Assembly: GCF_902706605.1 (NCBI RefSeq)
Contig: NZ_CACSLH010000004.1
Location: 1 to 64,000 of the forward strand
Source: Enterococcus sp. CSURQ0835
GTDB lineage: Bacteria > Bacillota > Bacilli > Lactobacillales > Enterococcaceae
DNA: 64,000 nucleotides
Direction of reading: 5' to 3'
Of the stretch, positions 20,149 to 31,100 are shown piece by piece (position 1 is the stretch's first letter; each line of letters opens with the position of its first letter). Position numbers and translations under genes: made by a program. The notes under the pieces are model-generated. The model saw only the letters and a list, made by a program, of their open reading frames with translations, searched no databases and had not been told where the DNA came from.

Positions 20149-21801
20149 ATGGCTTATCAATTTAAATTGCCGGATATCGGTGAAGGAATCGCAGAAGGTG
20201 AGATCGTTAAATGGTTCGTCAAGCCAGGCGACACCATCAAAGAAGACGACACCTTGCTAGAGGTCCAAAACGATAAATCCGTGGAAGAAATTCCCTCCCC
20301 GGTAACTGGGACAGTCAAAAACGTTTTAGTTCCAGAAGGGACGACCGCTCATGTAGGCGATGTCTTAGTTGAGATCGATGCATCCGGTCATGAAACGGAA
20401 GCAACACCCGCACCAGCTGAATCACAAACACCGGCTTCTCCAGCAGCTGAACCTGTGGCCAGCGAGAGTAGTAACGGTGATGGAAATGACGTTTATCAAT
20501 TCAAATTACCAGATATTGGCGAAGGAATCGCAGAAGGTGAGATCGTTAAATGGTTCGTTAAACCAGGCGACACCATCAAAGAAGACGATACTTTGCTAGA
20601 AGTTCAAAATGATAAATCGGTAGAAGAAATTCCTTCACCGGTAACTGGGACAGTCAAAAATGTTTTAGTTCCAGAAGGGACGACCGCTCAAGTTGGCGAC
20701 GTCTTAGTTGAGATCGATGCACCAGGACACAACAGCGCGCCAAGTGCTAGCGCTAGTTCTACTACTCCGCCTGAAGCGCCAGCTAAAGCTGCAGCGGCTC
20801 CTACAACGGGTTCAGTCGTTCAAGCTGCTGATCCGAATAAACGAGTCTTAGCAATGCCATCGGTTCGACAATATGCACGAGAAAAAGATGTTGACATCAC
20901 ACAAGTCACTGCAACAGGTAAAGGTGGTCGTGTAACCAAACAAGACATCGATAACTTTACAACGAGTGGTGGACAATCTGAAGCGGCTAAAAATCCGTTC
21001 ATGCAAGAAAAAATTCCAGCTCAAACATCTGCAGCTACAGCCGAAACACCAGCGGCTCCTGCAGCAGCACCTAAACCTTATGTTTCTGATATGGGTGAAG
21101 CTGAAACAAGAGAAAAAATGACACCGACGCGAAAAGCAATTGCAAAAGCGATGGTCAATTCGAAACATACCGCGCCTCACGTTACGCTTCATGATGATGT
21201 GGAAGTCTCAAAACTTTGGGATCATCGGAAGAAATTCAAACAAGTCGCTGCTGATAATGGTACGAAATTGACGTTCTTGCCATATGTCGTCAAAGCTTTG
21301 ACTGCAACTGCGAAGAAATATCCAGTCTTGAATGCGTCGATTGATGATGCTAACCAAGAAATTGTCTACAAACATTACTACAACATCGGGATCGCAACAG
21401 ATACCGACCACGGACTTTATGTTCCAAACGTAAAAAATGCAGATACTAAAGGGATGTTTGCAATTGCAGACGAAATCAATGAAAAAGCAGCTAAAGCGCA
21501 TGATGGTTCACTGAAACCAGATGAGATGCGGAATGGAACGATCACGATCTCAAATATCGGTTCCGTTGGTGGCGGTTGGTTCACACCTGTGATCAACTAT
21601 CCAGAAGTTGCGATTTTAGGTGTTGGAACGATTAAACAACAACCAATCGTTAATGCAGACGGTGAATTGGCAGTCGGTCGTGTGATGAAACTTTCCTTGA
21701 GTTTTGATCACCGAATCGTTGATGGGGCGACAGCACAAAAAGCTATGAACAACATCAAGCGTCTCTTGGCTGACCCTGAATTATTACTAATGGAAGGATG
21801 A
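20149..21801 (+). CDS. pdhC: Dihydrolipoamide acetyltransferase (PDH E2) with two lipoyl domains
   Basis: E2 forms the core of the PDH complex and transfers the acetyl group to CoA. The 550-residue protein has two lipoyl domains (residues about 2-78 and 115-191) with lipoyl lysines at K43 and K156 in [10 protein letters not shown], each followed by an Ala/Pro/Thr-rich linker. A peripheral subunit-binding domain follows ([18 protein letters not shown], near 230-266), then the catalytic domain ending in the active-site [12 protein letters not shown]. The two lipoyl domains are nearly identical in protein and DNA, suggesting recent duplication or gene conversion. Confidence 0.96.
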   Translation: MAYQFKLPDIGEGIAEGEIVKWFVKPGDTIKEDDTLLEVQNDKSVEEIPSPVTGTVKNVLVPEGTTAHVGDVLVEIDASGHETEATPAPAESQTPASPAAEPVASESSNGDGNDVYQFKLPDIGEGIAEGEIVKWFVKPGDTIKEDDTLLEVQNDKSVEEIPSPVTGTVKNVLVPEGTTAQVGDVLVEIDAPGHNSAPSASASSTTPPEAPAKAAAAPTTGSVVQAADPNKRVLAMPSVRQYAREKDVDITQVTATGKGGRVTKQDIDNFTTSGGQSEAAKNPFMQEKIPAQTSAATAETPAAPAAAPKPYVSDMGEAETREKMTPTRKAIAKAMVNSKHTAPHVTLHDDVEVSKLWDHRKKFKQVAADNGTKLTFLPYVVKALTATAKKYPVLNASIDDANQEIVYKHYYNIGIATDTDHGLYVPNVKNADTKGMFAIADEINEKAAKAHDGSLKPDEMRNGTITISNIGSVGGGWFTPVINYPEVAILGVGTIKQQPIVNADGELAVGRVMKLSLSFDHRIVDGATAQKAMNNIKRLLADPELLLMEG

Positions 21802-21808
21802 TTAGATC

Positions 21809-23215
21809 ATGGTAGTTGGAGATTTTGCCATTGAATTAGATACAGTAGTCATCGGTGCCGGACCTGGCGGTTATGTAGCCGCTATACGCGCCGCTGAGAT
21901 GGGACAAAACGTTGCCATCATTGAGCGAGAATTTATCGGTGGTGTTTGTTTGAATGTTGGGTGTATTCCCTCAAAAGCCTTGATCTCAGCCGGTCACCAT
22001 CTCCAAGATGCATTAGATGGTTCGACTTTTGGCGTCAAAAGTAAAGGTGCCGAATTAGATTTTACAAAAACTCAAGAATGGAAAGACAAAGAAGTCGTCA
22101 ACAAATTGACTTCAGGTGTCAAATTTTTATTGAAAAAACATAAAGTCGAGATCATCGAAGGCGAAGCGTTCTTTGTTGATGACCATACGCTACGTGTGAT
22201 CCATCCTGATTCCGCCCAAACGTATACTTTTAACAACGCGATCATTGCAACGGGTTCACGGCCAATTGAGATTCCTGGCTTTAAATTTGGCGGTCGGATC
22301 TTAGACTCGACGGGCGGTTTGAATTTAAAAGCTGTGCCAGAAAAATTCGTTATTATCGGCGGTGGTGTCATCGGAGCAGAACTTGGTGGCGCGTATGCTA
22401 ATTTGGGCGCTCAAGTTACGATCTTAGAAGGCTCACCTCAAATCTTACCAACCTATGAAAAAGATATGGTCAAGATCGTAGAAGACGAATTTAAGAAAAA
22501 AGGAATCACGACAGTCACCAACGCGATGGCTCGTGAAGCAGTCGATAATGGGGATAGCGTCACGATCCATTATGAAGTGGACGGCAAAAAAGAAAGTATC
22601 GACGCTGACTATGTGATGGTCACAGTCGGTCGCCGCCCAAATACGAATGATATGGGCTTAGAACAAGCTGGGATCGAACTGGGAGAGCGCGGCTTGATCA
22701 AAGTCGACAATCAAGGTCGAACGAATATTCCGAACATCTTTGCGATCGGGGATATCGTGCCAGGCGCAGCCTTAGCTCATAAGGCTAGTTATGAGGCGAA
22801 AATCGCCGCAGAAGCGATCGCGGGTAAAAAGGTAGCAGTTGACTACAAAGCAATGCCAGCCGTTGCTTTTACGGATCCTGAACTTGCTTCTGTCGGAATG
22901 ACGATCAAAGAAGCGAAAGACGCTGGACTCGAAGCAAAAGCATTTAAGTTTCCATTTTCTGGTAATGGTCGTGCCTTATCATTGGCAAAAACTGAAGGCT
23001 TCATTCGTTTAGTGACGACTGTTGAAGACAATGTTTTGATCGGTGCTCAAATCGCCGGAGTGGGTGCGAGTGATATGGTTTCTGAATTATCACTTGCGAT
23101 CGAGTCCGGGATGAACGCAGAAGATATCGCATTGACGATCCATCCACATCCATCACTAGGTGAGATCGTAATGGATGCTTCTGAACTAGCTTTAGGATTA
23201 CCGATCCACATTTAA
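21809..23215 (+). CDS. pdhD: Dihydrolipoamide dehydrogenase (PDH E3)
   Basis: E3 reoxidises dihydrolipoamide with FAD and NAD+. The 468-residue protein has the FAD motif [19 protein letters not shown], the redox-active disulfide [15 protein letters not shown], the NAD motif [19 protein letters not shown] and the catalytic HPHPSLGE near the C-terminus. It is the last gene of the pdh operon and is followed by a strong terminator. Confidence 0.97.
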   Translation: MVVGDFAIELDTVVIGAGPGGYVAAIRAAEMGQNVAIIEREFIGGVCLNVGCIPSKALISAGHHLQDALDGSTFGVKSKGAELDFTKTQEWKDKEVVNKLTSGVKFLLKKHKVEIIEGEAFFVDDHTLRVIHPDSAQTYTFNNAIIATGSRPIEIPGFKFGGRILDSTGGLNLKAVPEKFVIIGGGVIGAELGGAYANLGAQVTILEGSPQILPTYEKDMVKIVEDEFKKKGITTVTNAMAREAVDNGDSVTIHYEVDGKKESIDADYVMVTVGRRPNTNDMGLEQAGIELGERGLIKVDNQGRTNIPNIFAIGDIVPGAALAHKASYEAKIAAEAIAGKKVAVDYKAMPAVAFTDPELASVGMTIKEAKDAGLEAKAFKFPFSGNGRALSLAKTEGFIRLVTTVEDNVLIGAQIAGVGASDMVSELSLAIESGMNAEDIALTIHPHPSLGEIVMDASELALGLPIHI

Positions 23216-23232
23216 AACTTAAATGGAACACG

Positions 23233-23263
23233 AAGCTGAGTGTAGAGACACTCAGCTTTTTTT
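23233..23263 (+). terminator. Terminator of the pdh operon
   Basis: AAGCTGAGTGT (23233-23243) pairs perfectly with ACACTCAGCTT (23248-23258) around a four-base loop, followed by a T run to 23263. Confidence 0.92.
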
Positions 23264-23294
23264 GTTACACTTAAGAAGAGATTGGAGAGAAAAA

Positions 23295-23570
23295 ATGGAC
23301 AATTATAGTTATCCGCTAGACCCCGATTGGACAAAAGCTGAATTATTGATCGTGATGGCTTTTTTGACGCAAGTCGAGACGGCCAATGAATCAGGTGTTG
23401 ATAAAGCAGCTTTTTTAGCGAGTTACCGTGAGTTTAAAACAGTAGTAAAAAGTATTGGTGAAGAAAAAAAACTAGATCGTGAATTTGAACAAGCGAGCGG
23501 TTATTCAATTTATAAGACCGTCCAAGCAGCACGTCAAACGAATAAAAAGCGTGTAAAACTAACAAAGTAG
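23295..23570 (+). CDS. UPF0223 family protein (YktA-like)
   Basis: This 91-residue soluble protein begins MDNYSYPLDPDWTKAEL, which is typical of the UPF0223 (YktA) family of Firmicutes; its function is not known. The start follows TTGGAGAG. It lies just before suhB and after pdh, the same neighbourhood as yktA in Bacillus. It is probably co-transcribed with suhB, eight bases downstream. Confidence 0.88.
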   Translation: MDNYSYPLDPDWTKAELLIVMAFLTQVETANESGVDKAAFLASYREFKTVVKSIGEEKKLDREFEQASGYSIYKTVQAARQTNKKRVKLTK

Positions 23571-23578
23571 GTGTAAAA

Positions 23579-24328
23579 ATGGAAAAAGAAATCATTAAAT
23601 GGATCTATGAAGCAGCCGAACTGATCAAATCAAAGATCGGGGATCATTTACAAGTTGACCATAAGACTGGCCGAACGGACCTAGTGACGAATGTTGATAA
23701 AGAAGTTCAAGAATTTTTAGTCGCTAAGATAAAACGATTTGATCCACATGCGTTGATCTTAGGTGAAGAAAATGGCCAAGATACTACACCGATCGATCAC
23801 GGAAGAGTCTTTGTGATTGATCCAATCGATGGGACATTGAATTTTGTTTATCAGCGGGAAAACTTTTGTATTATGATCGCAGTTTACGAAGAAGGTGTCG
23901 GTCAGTTAGGGTTTATTTATGATGTTATGGCTGGAGATCTTTACTGGGGTGGGCCAAAGATCGGCAAAGTTTTTTGTAACGACCAAGAGCTGGCACCGGT
24001 TAAAGACCAGGGCTTGGCAGATGGTCTGATCGGTATGGGGATCGGTCTTTATGCTCATTCGACCGAGCTGCAAAAAATCGGCGAGCGTTCGATGGGCGTG
24101 CGCGTATTAGGTTGTGCCGGTCTAGAGATGATCGCCATGTTGAAAGGCCAGCAGCTTGCCTATATCAGCTTGCTGAGTCCATGGGATTATGCACCAGGAA
24201 AAATCATGATCGAGCAATTAGGGATGGTGACAAGCGGAGCGAATCAACAGCCGTTGAAATTTTCTGGTCGTGAGTTATTTTTTGGCGCAACTAAACAAGT
24301 AATGGCACAGATCGACGCTGATAAATAA
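23579..24328 (+). CDS. suhB: Inositol monophosphatase family protein (SuhB-like)
   Basis: This magnesium-dependent phosphatase family acts on inositol phosphates and related sugar or nucleotide phosphates; the true substrate here is unknown. The 249-residue protein shows the three metal-binding motifs: GEENGQD near residue 64, VIDPIDGTLNFVY near residue 81 and SPWDYAPGKIMIEQLG near residue 200. It directly follows the UPF0223 gene and precedes typA, as in Bacillus. Confidence 0.9.
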   Translation: MEKEIIKWIYEAAELIKSKIGDHLQVDHKTGRTDLVTNVDKEVQEFLVAKIKRFDPHALILGEENGQDTTPIDHGRVFVIDPIDGTLNFVYQRENFCIMIAVYEEGVGQLGFIYDVMAGDLYWGGPKIGKVFCNDQELAPVKDQGLADGLIGMGIGLYAHSTELQKIGERSMGVRVLGCAGLEMIAMLKGQQLAYISLLSPWDYAPGKIMIEQLGMVTSGANQQPLKFSGRELFFGATKQVMAQIDADK

Positions 24329-24411
24329 GACACTTTAATTAGCAAGTTATTAAGAATTTTGTCATTTTCTGAAAAGTTGAAAATGTTTTACTAACACTTG
24401 GCAACAATATC

Positions 24412-24420
24412 TGTTATAAT
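24412..24420 (+). promoter_or_regulatory. Extended -10 promoter of typA
   Basis: TGTTATAAT is a perfect extended -10. No convincing -35 lies 17 bases upstream. Confidence 0.55.
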
Positions 24421-24465
24421 TGTCAATCGAGTGAGTCTCTCGCAAGAAGAAAAGGAGCAATGACA

Positions 24466-26298
24466 GTGAAATACAGAAAAGATATTCGTAACGTTGCCAT
24501 TATCGCCCACGTTGACCATGGGAAAACGACGTTAGTTGATGAAATGTTGAAACAATCAGACACCTTAGACAGCCACGTGCATTTACAAGAACGGGCTATG
24601 GATTCAAACGCCTTGGAAAAAGAACGAGGCATTACCATCTTAGCCAAAAATACGGCTGTAAACTATAAAGATTACAAGATCAACATCATGGATACCCCAG
24701 GACACGCGGATTTCGGTGGTGAAGTGGAACGGATCATGAAAATGGTCGATGGTGTTTTACTAGTCGTTGATGCTTATGAAGGAACGATGCCCCAAACACG
24801 GTTCGTTTTGAAAAAAGCTTTAGAACAACATTTGACTCCGATCGTAGTCGTTAATAAGATCGACAAACCATCTGCTCAACCAGAAGTGGTCGTGGATGAA
24901 GTCTTAGAATTGTTTATCGAATTAGGTGCGGATGACGATCAATTGGATTTCCCAGTGATCTATACTTCCGCTTTGAATGGGACTTCTAGCTTATCAGAAG
25001 ATCCAGCAGATCAAGAACATACGATGGCACCTGTGTTTGATACGATCGTTGAAAAAATTCCAGCGCCCGTTGACAATAGCGATGAACCATTACAATTCCA
25101 AGTTTCATTATTGGACTACAATGATTATGTTGGTCGGATCGGGATCGGCCGGATTTTCCGAGGGAAGATCAAAGTTGGTGACCAAGTTTCAGTTATGAAA
25201 CTCGATGGTTCCGTGAAAAATTTCCGCGTGACGAAGATCTTTGGTTTCTTCGGCTTGAAACGTTTGGAAGTTGAAGAAGCAAAAGCCGGTGACTTGATCG
25301 CGTTATCCGGGATGGAAGATATTTTCGTTGGTGAAACGGTGACGCCAGTCGATCACCAAGATGCTTTGCCGATCTTACACATCGATGAACCGACATTGCA
25401 AATGACGTTCTTAGTGAACAATTCACCGTTTGCGGGTCGTGAAGGAAAATATGTGACTTCACGTAAAATCGAAGAACGTTTGATGTCAGAATTACACACC
25501 GATGTTTCATTACGGGTCGAACAAACGGATTCACCTGATGCATGGACTGTTTCTGGTCGGGGCGAATTGCATTTGTCGATCTTGATCGAAAATATGCGTC
25601 GTGAAGGCTATGAATTGCAAGTATCTCGGCCAGAAGTTATTGAAAAAATAGTCGATGGTGTGAAATGCGAACCGTTTGAACGCGTTCAAATCGATACGCC
25701 GGAAGAATATATGGGTTCAGTGATCGAAGCATTAGGTATGCGAAAAGCTGAGATGCAAGACATGATCCATGCTGGGAATGGTCAAGTACGCTTGATCTTC
25801 TTAGCACCAGCTCGAGGCTTGATCGGCTTCTCAACTGAATTTTTATCAATGACTCGTGGTTACGGGATCATGAACCATACCTTCGATCAATATTTACCAA
25901 TGTTATCTGGTGTGATCGGCGGTCGTCGTAACGGGGCTTTAGTTTCTGTTGATGCCGGAAAAGCAACGATGTACTCAATCATGAGTGTGGAAGAACGCGG
26001 AATCGTCTTTGTTGAACCGGGAACTGAAGTTTATGAAGGCATGATCGTTGGTGAAAATGCTCGTGATAAAGATCTAGGTGTCAATATTACAAAAGCAAAA
26101 CAAATGACTAACGTGCGTTCAGCTAATAAAGACCAAACGTCCGTCATCAAAAAACCACGGATCTTAACGTTAGAAGAATCATTAGAATTTTTGAATGATG
26201 ATGAATACTGCGAAGTTACACCGGAAAGCATTCGTTTGAGAAAACAAGTCTTAAACAAAGCGGAACGGGAAAAAGCAGCGAAAAAACGTAAAAATTAG
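24466..26298 (+). CDS. typA: Ribosome-associated GTPase TypA/BipA
   Basis: TypA is a translational GTPase related to EF-G that helps ribosome assembly and growth under stress. I chose the GTG at 24466 because AAAGGAG lies eight bases before it and the product then starts [19 protein letters not shown], like other TypA proteins. The ATG at 24460 is only two bases from the ribosome site. The G motifs [21 protein letters not shown] and [10 protein letters not shown] are all present, and the protein is full length (610 residues). Confidence 0.94.
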   Translation: MKYRKDIRNVAIIAHVDHGKTTLVDEMLKQSDTLDSHVHLQERAMDSNALEKERGITILAKNTAVNYKDYKINIMDTPGHADFGGEVERIMKMVDGVLLVVDAYEGTMPQTRFVLKKALEQHLTPIVVVNKIDKPSAQPEVVVDEVLELFIELGADDDQLDFPVIYTSALNGTSSLSEDPADQEHTMAPVFDTIVEKIPAPVDNSDEPLQFQVSLLDYNDYVGRIGIGRIFRGKIKVGDQVSVMKLDGSVKNFRVTKIFGFFGLKRLEVEEAKAGDLIALSGMEDIFVGETVTPVDHQDALPILHIDEPTLQMTFLVNNSPFAGREGKYVTSRKIEERLMSELHTDVSLRVEQTDSPDAWTVSGRGELHLSILIENMRREGYELQVSRPEVIEKIVDGVKCEPFERVQIDTPEEYMGSVIEALGMRKAEMQDMIHAGNGQVRLIFLAPARGLIGFSTEFLSMTRGYGIMNHTFDQYLPMLSGVIGGRRNGALVSVDAGKATMYSIMSVEERGIVFVEPGTEVYEGMIVGENARDKDLGVNITKAKQMTNVRSANKDQTSVIKKPRILTLEESLEFLNDDEYCEVTPESIRLRKQVLNKAEREKAAKKRKN

Positions 26299-26311
26299 AA
26301 TAATTAGTATG

Positions 26312-26345
26312 AGACCAACTTCATTTGTGAGGTTGGTCTTTTTTT
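26312..26345 (+). terminator. Terminator after typA
   Basis: AGACCAAC (26312-26319) pairs with GTTGGTCT (26332-26339), followed by seven T residues. Confidence 0.88.
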
Positions 26346-26408
26346 GAAAGTTGCGGCTTCAACTCGTAGCAGCTGAGATATAAACGATGTAGCAGTATAA
26401 ATTTTAAA

Positions 26409-26435
26409 GTTTCACACAGGGTTAATGTTTCACAC
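26409..26435 (+). repeat. Direct repeat GTTTCACAC in the typA-ylaN gap
   Basis: GTTTCACAC occurs at 26409-26417 and 26427-26435, 18 bases apart. The 335-base gap otherwise holds the typA terminator, AT-rich sequence and the ylaN promoter; no small gene was recognised. The repeat could be a tandem protein-binding site on one face of the helix or chance. Confidence 0.35.
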
Positions 26436-26595
26436 GAGGCGCCTAAAAAATCCGCAGTGGGATAAGCTTTATTTTTCATTCATAAAAATCAAAAAAAAGC
26501 TAGCCTTAGTTTGCTTGTGCAAAACTTAAAAATCGAACAAAAGGTTCAAAAAAGTGTTAGGGAATCAGATTTTTTACCGTTTTATTTTTTATCTA

Positions 26596-26604
26596 TGCTA
26601 TAAT
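26596..26604 (+). promoter_or_regulatory. Extended -10 promoter of ylaN-ftsW
   Basis: TGCTATAAT is a perfect extended -10, about 22 bases before the ylaN ribosome site. A clear -35 at the usual spacing is absent. Confidence 0.6.
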
Positions 26605-26633
26605 ATTGAAATTAAGGATAGGAGGTCAGCAAA

Positions 26634-26936
26634 ATGGAATCTGTATCTTCTGATTTTGCAATCGAAGTGTTAAAAAAGGATGCGCAGCGCATCAAGATGC
26701 TGATCCAAAATCAGCATAACAGCCTTTGTATCTCTCAGTGCAAGGCATTTGAAGAAGTGGTGGACACTCAGATGTACGGCTTTTCGCGACAGGTATTTTT
26801 TGCGGAGCGGATCGGGTTGTTGACCGAAGAAGAAGGCCACCAGATGTTAAGTGATTTGGAAGGCGACTTAAACCGTTTGTATACGGAATTATATGAAAAT
26901 CGTTACGAGTCTAACGAATCCCACAAGGAGGCTTAA
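26634..26936 (+). CDS. ylaN: YlaN family protein (UPF0358/DUF1507)
   Basis: This 100-residue helical protein matches the YlaN family (LKKDAQRIKMLIQNQ, SQCKAFEEVVDTQMYG). In Bacillus and Staphylococcus YlaN has been linked to iron homeostasis through the Fur regulator and is essential or conditionally essential. It has a strong AGGAGG site and its own promoter. The order ylaN-ftsW-pyc is the same as in Bacillus, which supports the assignment. Confidence 0.9.
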   Translation: MESVSSDFAIEVLKKDAQRIKMLIQNQHNSLCISQCKAFEEVVDTQMYGFSRQVFFAERIGLLTEEEGHQMLSDLEGDLNRLYTELYENRYESNESHKEA

Positions 26937-26939
26937 TCC

Positions 26940-28127
26940 TTGCCGAAGTTACAAAAGCGTCATTTTATTGATTATAGTATTTTGATCCCGTATTTGATTT
27001 TGTGTGGGGTCGGGTTGATGTTCGTCTATAGTTCGACTTCTTATATGCTGATCATCAACGAACAGAATCCTGCTAGTCTTGTATTGAACCAAGCTATTTT
27101 TTGGGCGATGAGTTTAGTGATTATCAGCTTGATGTATAAGATGAAGACCGATGTATTAAAAAGCCAACGACTGATCGTTTTTTTTACGTTAACGATCTTC
27201 TTACTTTTGATCATCGTGCGTTTTGTAGGGACCGAGGTCAACGGAGCCAGAGGTTGGATCCGGATTGGTCCTTTTAGTATGCAGCCAGCTGAATATTTGA
27301 AGATCATGGTGATCTGGTATTTAGCGTACATCTTATCCAAACGACAATTCACGATCCAACAAAATTTTTGGACGGATATGAAACGACCGTTAGGCTTAGT
27401 CTTTGTAATGATCTTTCTCGTTGCAATCCAACCTGATATGGGAAACGCCGCGATTATTACATTACTGGCGGTGATTTTGCTGTTAGCTAGCGGTGTCAAT
27501 TGGTTTTATAGCGTGATTGTCGGAGTTAGCGGAATCGTCGGAAGCACTTTAGCGATCATGTTGATCTCGCGACTCGGTTCACTGTTAATCCCAGAACGGT
27601 TTCAATATATCGTCAGTCGTTTTGAAAGCTTTCAAAATCCTTTTAAGTTTGAATTGGATCAAGGGCATCAGTTAGCCAATGGATATTATGCTATGTATAA
27701 TGGCGGCTGGTTCGGACGCGGACTAGGGAATAGTATCCAGAAAAAAGGTTTCTTAAGTGAAGCACATACCGATTTTATTTTCTCGATCGTAATGGAAGAA
27801 GTGGGTTTGATCGGAGCATTGATTATTTTAGGTCTGTTGATCTTTATGATCTGCCGGATCTTTTTAGTCGGCATCCGTTCGAAAAAAACTTTTAATTCAT
27901 TGATCTGTATCGGGATCGGAAGTTTGTTTTTACTGCAAGTCTTTATCAATTTAGGTGGTTTACTAGGTTTGATTCCGTTGACGGGGATCACGTTTCCATT
28001 TTTGAGTCAAGGTGGGAACAGCCTGCTTATTTTATCTGTCGGTGTAGCGTTTGCGCTCAATATCAGTGCCGACGAGAAACGAACAAAACTTGCTTTAGAA
28101 TATGAATATTTAAAAAGTCAGGGGTAA
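26940..28127 (+). CDS. ftsW: SEDS peptidoglycan polymerase FtsW
   Basis: FtsW is a multi-pass glycosyltransferase that polymerises lipid II at the division septum with its partner PBP. The start is TTG, eight bases after AAGGAGG; no better start exists before the first membrane segment. The 395-residue protein has about ten membrane segments and the SEDS signatures MFVYSSTSY near the N-terminus, FSMQPAEYLKIMV, GWFGRGLGNSIQKKGFL and FPFLSQGGNSLL. RodA is the alternative, but the ylaN-ftsW-pyc context favours FtsW. Confidence 0.92.
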   Translation: MPKLQKRHFIDYSILIPYLILCGVGLMFVYSSTSYMLIINEQNPASLVLNQAIFWAMSLVIISLMYKMKTDVLKSQRLIVFFTLTIFLLLIIVRFVGTEVNGARGWIRIGPFSMQPAEYLKIMVIWYLAYILSKRQFTIQQNFWTDMKRPLGLVFVMIFLVAIQPDMGNAAIITLLAVILLLASGVNWFYSVIVGVSGIVGSTLAIMLISRLGSLLIPERFQYIVSRFESFQNPFKFELDQGHQLANGYYAMYNGGWFGRGLGNSIQKKGFLSEAHTDFIFSIVMEEVGLIGALIILGLLIFMICRIFLVGIRSKKTFNSLICIGIGSLFLLQVFINLGGLLGLIPLTGITFPFLSQGGNSLLILSVGVAFALNISADEKRTKLALEYEYLKSQG

Positions 28128-28132
28128 CGTTT

Positions 28133-31100
28133 ATGAAAAAAGTTTTAGTAGCTAACCGTGGCGAAATCGCCACTCGCGTGTTTCGCGCGTGTACCGAATT
28201 AGGGATCAAGACAGTCGGAATCTTTGCTGAAGAAGACGCGTATTCTGTTCATCGCTTCAAAGCCGACGAAGCCTACCTTGTCGGAAAAGGAAAAAAACCG
28301 ATCGATGCATATTTAGATATTGAAGATATTTTACGAGTGGCAAAAGAAGCACAAGTCGACGCGATCCATCCTGGTTATGGCTTTTTATCAGAAAATTTGG
28401 AATTTGCTCGTCGGTGTCAAGAAGAAGGTATCACGTTTGTCGGACCTACTCTTCATCACTTAGATATTTTTGGTGATAAGATCAAAGCAAAAACTGCCGC
28501 TTTAGAAGCTGGTATCGCGTCGATCCCAGGCTCAGATGGACCGGTGGAAAGTATTGATGAAGTCTTAGCTTTTGCGGCAACGCATGAGTATCCGATCATG
28601 ATCAAAGCTGCCCTTGGTGGAGGCGGACGCGGGATGCGGGTCGCACATGATGAAAAAGAAGCACGGGAAGGCTATGAACGCGCCAAAAGTGAAGCTAAAG
28701 CTGCTTTTGGGAGTGATGAAGTTTACGTTGAAAAATATATCGGTAACCCGAAACACATCGAAGTCCAGATCTTAGGCGATACCCACGGGAATGTGATCCA
28801 TTTGTTTGAACGAGATTGTTCAGTGCAACGCCGCCACCAAAAAGTTGTGGAAGTTGCGCCGTGCGTATCGTTAGCACCTGAATTACGTCATGAGATTTGT
28901 CAAGCAGCAGTCCAATTGATGAAGCACGTGGGCTATGTCAACGCAGGAACAGTCGAATTTTTAGTTGAAGGCGATAAGTTTTACTTTATCGAAGTCAATC
29001 CGCGAGTCCAAGTGGAACATACGATCACCGAGATGATCACGGATATCGACATCGTAACGAGTCAATTATTGATCGCACAAGGCAAAGATTTGCACAAGGA
29101 GATCGGCTTGCCAAAACAAGAGGAGATCATTTTGAGTGGGGCAGCGATCCAATGTCGGGTGACCACAGAAGATCCGTTGAATGGCTTTATGCCAGACACG
29201 GGAAAAATCGATACATATCGTTCACCTGGTGGTTTCGGCGTTCGGCTAGATGTTGGTAATGCCTATGCGGGTGCGGTAGTTTCGCCTTATTTTGATTCGC
29301 TCTTAGTTAAAGTGTGTACTCATGGATTGACCTTTGAACAAACGATCCAAAAAATGCAACGCTGTTTGAAAGAATTTCGGATTCGGGGAGTCAAAACGAA
29401 TATCCCGTTTATGCACAATGTGATCAGTCATCCGATTTTTCAATCAGGTGATGCCAAAACGACTTTTATTGACAACACGCCAGAACTATTTGAGTTTCCG
29501 CGGATTCGTGATCGTGGGAATAAAACGATGCGCTATATTTCTGAGATCACTGTCAATGGTTTTCCAGGCATTGAAAAGCAAACGAAGATTTTCCATGAAC
29601 CACCGCGTTTACCGCAAGAGTTAGAACCACGTTCATTGAAGACAGCGAAAAATATTTTAACCGAAGCTGGTTCCAAAGGGGTCATTGAATGGATCAAAGC
29701 TCAAGACAAAGTATTGTTCACTGATACGACTTTCCGTGATGCCCATCAAAGTTTATTAGCAACTCGAGTGCGGACGCATGACTTTTTAAAGATTGCACAA
29801 AAAACGGGTGAAGCGATCCCTGAATTATTTTCCAGCGAGATGTGGGGCGGAGCAACCTTTGATGTAGCTTACCGTTTCTTAAGCGAAGACCCTTGGAAAC
29901 GACTACGATTATTACGCAAAGCAATGCCGAACACGTTGATGCAAATGTTATTCCGTGGCTCCAATGCGGTCGGATATTCCAACTATCCAGACAACGTGAT
30001 CCAAGAGTTTATCAAAGTGGCGGCTGAGCAAGGAATCGATGTCTTCCGAATTTTTGATAGTTTGAACTGGATTCCGCAAATGGAAAAAAGTATTCAAGCA
30101 GTGAAAGATACGGGTAAGATCGCTGAAGCAACGATGTGTTATACTGGCGATATTTTAGATCCGACGCGCAAAAAATATAATATCGACTACTACAAACAAA
30201 TGGCAAAAGACCTGGAGAGTGTCGGAGCAGATATCATCGCGATCAAAGATATGGCGGGACTTTTAAAACCGCAAGCCGCTTATGAATTGATTAGTGAATT
30301 GAAAGCGACGACGGATTTGCCGATCCACTTGCATACCCATGATACAGCTGGTAACGGGATCATCACGAGTTCGGCAGCAGTCAAAGCGGGAGTGGATATC
30401 GTAGACGTTGCGATCAGTGCCATGAGTGGTGCGACGAGTCAGCCAAGTTTAAGCAGTTTGTATTATGCACTAGAAAATGGTGACCGTGCGCCTGAGATCA
30501 GTATGGCTAATGTTCGTCAATTGAATCATTATTGGGAAGATGTTCGGCCGTATTATCGGAGTTTTGAAAATGGGATCGTTGCAGCGCAAACTGAAGTTTA
30601 TTTGCACGAGATGCCAGGCGGTCAATATTCAAATCTGCAGCAACAAGCAAAAGCAGTCGGACTAGGTGATCGTTGGGATGAGATCAAACAAGTCTATCAT
30701 GATGTGAATATGATGTTTGGTGATATCATCAAAGTTACCCCATCTTCAAAAGTCGTTGGAGATATGGCTTTGTTCATGGTTCAAAATGATTTGACTGAAA
30801 AAGATATTTATGACCACGGCGATGAGCTGAGCTTTCCAGATTCTGTCGTTAGTTTCTTCCAAGGCGAATTGGGACAACCGGTCGGCGGCTTTCCGAAAAA
30901 ATTACAACAGATCATCTTACAAGGTCGGCCAGCGTTACAAGAGCGTCCCGGTGCTTTAGCAGAACCAGTGAATTTTGAGAAGGTCAAACAAGAGCTGGCT
31001 GAATTAGTTGGATTTGAGCCAAGTAAAACCGATGTGTTAAGTTACTTGATGTACCCACAAGTCTTTTTAGATTATCAAAAAGGGTATACGCAATTTGGTG

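Noticed and set aside
24460-24465. ATG at 24460 as the typA start
   Set aside because: It lies two bases from the ribosome site, too close for initiation; GTG 24466 has the right spacing and gives the usual N-terminus.
26409-26435. CRISPR remnant
   Set aside because: Only two 9-base copies 18 bases apart, without palindromic repeat structure or cas genes.
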